Positions 3,311 to 5,816 of a DNA stretch of 5,816 nucleotides are shown piece by piece. Source of the DNA: Chloroflexota bacterium (GTDB taxonomy: Bacteria > Chloroflexota > Anaerolineae > Anaerolineales > UBA11579); assembly GCA_030610225.1 (NCBI GenBank), contig JAUWSD010000085.1, positions 1 to 5,816 of the forward strand. Direction: 5' to 3'. Every line of letters starts with the position of its first letter. Within the stretch, counting starts at the first letter, position 1. The translations under genes were made by a program, and so were the position numbers. A model generated the notes under the pieces. The model worked only from the letters and a program-made list of their open reading frames with translations. It had not been told where the DNA came from and made no database searches.

Positions 3311-5816
3311 TTAGAATCCTTCCAGATGGGATAAGTCCGCTGTCCCTTCGGCCAATGCCGCAATCCTTTGAAGCAGTCCCAACCTGTTCTTTTGTACAGC
3401 TTCATCCTCATCCATCACAAGAACATCATCAAAGAATTTGTTGATCGCCGGGATCATTGGGGTAAATGCTTTCAAGAATTCATCTACATCACCAGGTGTG
3501 TGGTCAATCTTTTCTGCCTTTACCAGCTCTGCAAACAATTCGCGTTCAGAATCATCTTTGAAGAGCTCCTCATTTACTGTATATTTCTCATCATGGGTGC
3601 GAGTGATGCGAACACAGCGGGAATATGCCGGCAGAATTTCGTCCCAATCTTCTCGTCCTGTCCAAAGCATCAATTGCTCAACTGCTTTCTTTGCCTGTGT
3701 TGGATTATGCCCCTGCTCACCCAAGACAGCATCCACTGCATCATATTTATATCCTGACTCCAGGAATATATTCTTCAACCTTTCAACTACAAAGGCCATA
3801 CACTTATCAAGGCTGTCAGAACTGGCTTCTACTGGAAGCAAACTTGCTGCTTCATTCAATCCTTCCTTGATATTGAAGCTCATACCTTTCCCGATCAGGT
3901 TCTGTACCAGGCTGATTCCCGCTCTTCGCAGGCCAAAGGGGTCCTTTGCCCCTGTAGGTGTAGCGCCGATTGCGAACAATCCGGCAAGGCTGTCCAAACG
4001 ATCAGCAATCCCTACTGCTAAACCTGCCCCACTGATCCCTGCCGCCTTCTTAGCAGAACTGCTGAAATAATGTTCTGCTATTGCCAAAGAGGTCTCTTTA
4101 CTCTCGCCTGAAATTTCTGCATATTTCTGTCCCATGATCCCCTGCAATGAGGTCATCTCAACGACCAGCTTCGTGGTCAGGTCTGCTTTACAAAGTTCTG
4201 CCGCCCGCTGGGCTGCCTTTGTTTCTTTATCGTTCAATCCCAGCATCTCAGAGACCTTGCTCACAAGGCTGCTGATCCTGCGGGTCTTATCCGCCATCGA
4301 TCCCAATTCAGCTTGGAAGGCCAGGGACTCTAATTTTGGAAGATACTCTTCAAGTTTATTGTTCAGATCTTCTGAATAGAAGAAAGCTGCGTCTGCAAAT
4401 CGCGCCCTGAGAACATTCTCATTGCCCTCTATAACCAGTTCTGCGCTTTCCAGTCCGCCATTCCTGACAATGATGAAATACGGCATCAGTTGGTCATCTT
4501 TCCAGATCGGGAAGTAGCGCTGATGCTTCTTCATCACCATTTCAAGAGCTTCATGCGGCAGCGATAGATGCTCGGGATCAAATTGGCCCAGCAGCACGGT
4601 TGGAGATTCAACCAGATGGGTCACTTCCAAAAGCAGGCGCTCATCCATCTTGATCTCACCGCCGACACTGGCAGCTTTTTCAAGGATCGCATCCAGGATC
4701 ATCTTGCGCCTTGTTTCCTGTTCAAGAATGATGTTTTCTTCGTCAAGGTACTTGAAATAACCGGCAACCGAATCGATCTTTGTTTCAGGTTTGCTGCTGA
4801 AGCGCAGACCGCGTGTTTCTTTCGCTGAGCATAATCCCGCAAATTCGATCGGGATCAGGGTGCTGCCAAAGATCACATTCAACCAGCGGATCGGGCGCGA
4901 GAATGAAACATTACTTTCGTTCCAGCGCATACCCTTGTCCACCTTCAAGCTAGCCAACAGTTTTGGTAATTCATCAGCCAATAATTGGAGCGCACTTTGT
5001 CCTTTTTCAAAGACCTCGGCAGTGACATATTCTCCGCCATCGATCTCTTTCACCTTCAGGTCTTCAACGCTGATACCTTTTCCACGCGCAAAACCCTCTG
5101 CCGCTTTAGTTATCTTGCCTGCTTCATCATAAGCCCTGCTGGCTGGAGGGCCTTTATATATCTCCTGCCGGTCGGGTTGGCTGGGTGCCAGATCTTTAAT
5201 AAGAACGACCAATCTTCGCGGTGTGCCTAATATCTGGACCTCGCCATGATCTAATCTCAGCTTTTCCAGCAGCTTTGAGATCTTTCCATCAAGCTGACCA
5301 AGGTATGTTTCCAGGTCCTTTGGAGGAAGCTCCTCTGTCCCTATCTCAAATAGTAGATCAGCCGGTTCAGTCAAAGTTGCTAATTCAGCTTTTTGAGTTT
5401 TCTCAAATGACTTTCCGGCAGCGGCAGCGTCCATCCAGGGGAATTCCTGCCGTTCGCGGTCTTCCACATACATATGTCCAATCTTTGTCGCCAGCTTACG
5501 CATGTCCTTGAAGAACTGCGCTCTCTCAGTCACACCGATCGCCCCGCGTGTGTCCAATATGTTAAAGATATGAGAGAGTTTCAGTAAATTATCATAGGCA
5601 GGGAAGATCAAATTCTCATCTATCCCATTCTGGACTTCTTCTCTGGTCAACTCGTAGATCTTGCGGGTGCGCTCAACATCAGCGATCTCGAAATAGTATT
5701 TGCTGTGTTCCTGTTCCCCCTGCATGTTCATATCACCAAAACTGTGCTTCTTATTCCACTGGATATCCTTGAAATTATTGACGCCCTGCAGTGGTGCGGC
5801 GATGCGGTCGAGACCA
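3311..5816 (-). CDS. glyQS: Fused glycyl-tRNA synthetase, alpha and beta subunits in one chain, 5' partial
   Basis: This enzyme charges tRNA-Gly with glycine using ATP, in the cytoplasm. The frame is open to the right edge, so the start is outside; 834 residues are visible, counted here from that edge. An E. coli-sized alpha subunit would add about 165, giving near 1000, the size of the known chlamydial fused enzyme. Residues 1-128 are the end of the class II alpha part: GLDRIAAPLQGV (motif 3 region), QEHSKYYFEIADV, LSHIFNILDTRGAIGVTER. A linker of about 25 residues (129-153) leads into the beta part, which begins LLFEIGTEELPPK (154-166). Further beta landmarks are LGTPRRLVVL (196), KAAEGFARGKG (237), MRWNESNVSFSRPIRWL (296), MKKHQRYFPI (428), GNENVLRARFADAAFFY (464), CKADLTTKLVVEMTSLQGIM (542), the HD-like IADRLDSLAGLF (603) and GAKDPFGLRRA (622). 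The C-terminal anticodon-binding region ends with FFDDVLVMDEDEAVQKNRLGLL (794). The beta part, about 680 residues, is full length with no frameshift. The promoter or any T-box leader lies outside the window. Confidence 0.95.
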   Translation of the reverse strand, partial: GLDRIAAPLQGVNNFKDIQWNKKHSFGDMNMQGEQEHSKYYFEIADVERTRKIYELTREEVQNGIDENLIFPAYDNLLKLSHIFNILDTRGAIGVTERAQFFKDMRKLATKIGHMYVEDRERQEFPWMDAAAAGKSFEKTQKAELATLTEPADLLFEIGTEELPPKDLETYLGQLDGKISKLLEKLRLDHGEVQILGTPRRLVVLIKDLAPSQPDRQEIYKGPPASRAYDEAGKITKAAEGFARGKGISVEDLKVKEIDGGEYVTAEVFEKGQSALQLLADELPKLLASLKVDKGMRWNESNVSFSRPIRWLNVIFGSTLIPIEFAGLCSAKETRGLRFSSKPETKIDSVAGYFKYLDEENIILEQETRRKMILDAILEKAASVGGEIKMDERLLLEVTHLVESPTVLLGQFDPEHLSLPHEALEMVMKKHQRYFPIWKDDQLMPYFIIVRNGGLESAELVIEGNENVLRARFADAAFFYSEDLNNKLEEYLPKLESLAFQAELGSMADKTRRISSLVSKVSEMLGLNDKETKAAQRAAELCKADLTTKLVVEMTSLQGIMGQKYAEISGESKETSLAIAEHYFSSSAKKAAGISGAGLAVGIADRLDSLAGLFAIGATPTGAKDPFGLRRAGISLVQNLIGKGMSFNIKEGLNEAASLLPVEASSDSLDKCMAFVVERLKNIFLESGYKYDAVDAVLGEQGHNPTQAKKAVEQLMLWTGREDWDEILPAYSRCVRITRTHDEKYTVNEELFKDDSERELFAELVKAEKIDHTPGDVDEFLKAFTPMIPAINKFFDDVLVMDEDEAVQKNRLGLLQRIAALAEGTADLSHLEGF

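Noticed and set aside
3438..4070. A 210-codon plus-strand open frame opposite glyQS
   Set aside because: It is antisense to a strongly conserved synthetase, its translation is Ser/Pro/Arg-rich with no recognisable domain, and no ribosome site was evident. The other plus-strand frames between 3368 and 5511 are shadows for the same reason.
5700..5731. ATG at 5731 as the start of the synthetase
   Set aside because: The frame continues upstream with GLDRIAAPLQGVNNF, typical alpha-subunit sequence, so the gene runs off the window.
1..5816. Mobile elements, CRISPR arrays, tRNA or rRNA genes, toxin-antitoxin or defence modules
   Set aside because: I looked for spaced direct repeats, cloverleaf arms, transposase or nuclease motifs and paired small genes, and saw none. 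All intergenic gaps are under about 130 bases and are explained by promoters, terminators or hairpins.

Overview
The window looks like a piece of a bacterial chromosome, most likely from the phylum Chloroflexota (an Anaerolineae-like lineage). That placement is an inference. It rests on a glycyl-tRNA synthetase whose alpha and beta subunits form one chain, on a secreted lipoprotein domain with paired cysteines that I recall as common in that group, and on moderate GC with strong Shine-Dalgarno sites. No search could be run.

Layout, left to right. (1) A plus-strand drug/metabolite transporter of the EamA type runs in from the left edge and ends at 884. (2) A bidirectional terminator hairpin at 902-934 separates it from four convergent minus-strand genes. 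(3) 947-1639 encodes a small, extremely acidic lipoprotein with a predicted lectin-like beta-sandwich domain. (4) 1723-2439 encodes a PIG-L/LmbE-family zinc deacetylase with complete metal-binding motifs. (5) A terminator at 2507-2543 closes the next gene upstream, 2564-3220, a six-helix membrane protein with a long acidic C-terminal tail. (6) 3311-5816 is the C-terminal five sixths or so of a fused glycyl-tRNA synthetase (glyQS), which runs off the right edge. No stretch longer than about 125 bases lacks a gene.

The minus-strand genes do not look like one operon. Each intergenic gap holds its own signals: a candidate extended -10 promoter before the deacetylase, a TTGAAT-17-TTTAAT promoter before the lipoprotein, a terminator between membrane protein and deacetylase, and hairpins after glyQS and after the deacetylase. 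I see a translation housekeeping gene beside independent envelope and hydrolase genes, with no obvious shared pathway.

I found no mobile element, CRISPR array, phage gene, defence system or RNA gene, and nothing that makes a convincing new multi-gene system. The points most worth a second look are the alpha-beta fusion and its GLDR motif, the strongly acidic and AT-rich lipoprotein gene, the palindromic cluster over that gene's -35 region, and the acidic tail of the membrane protein.
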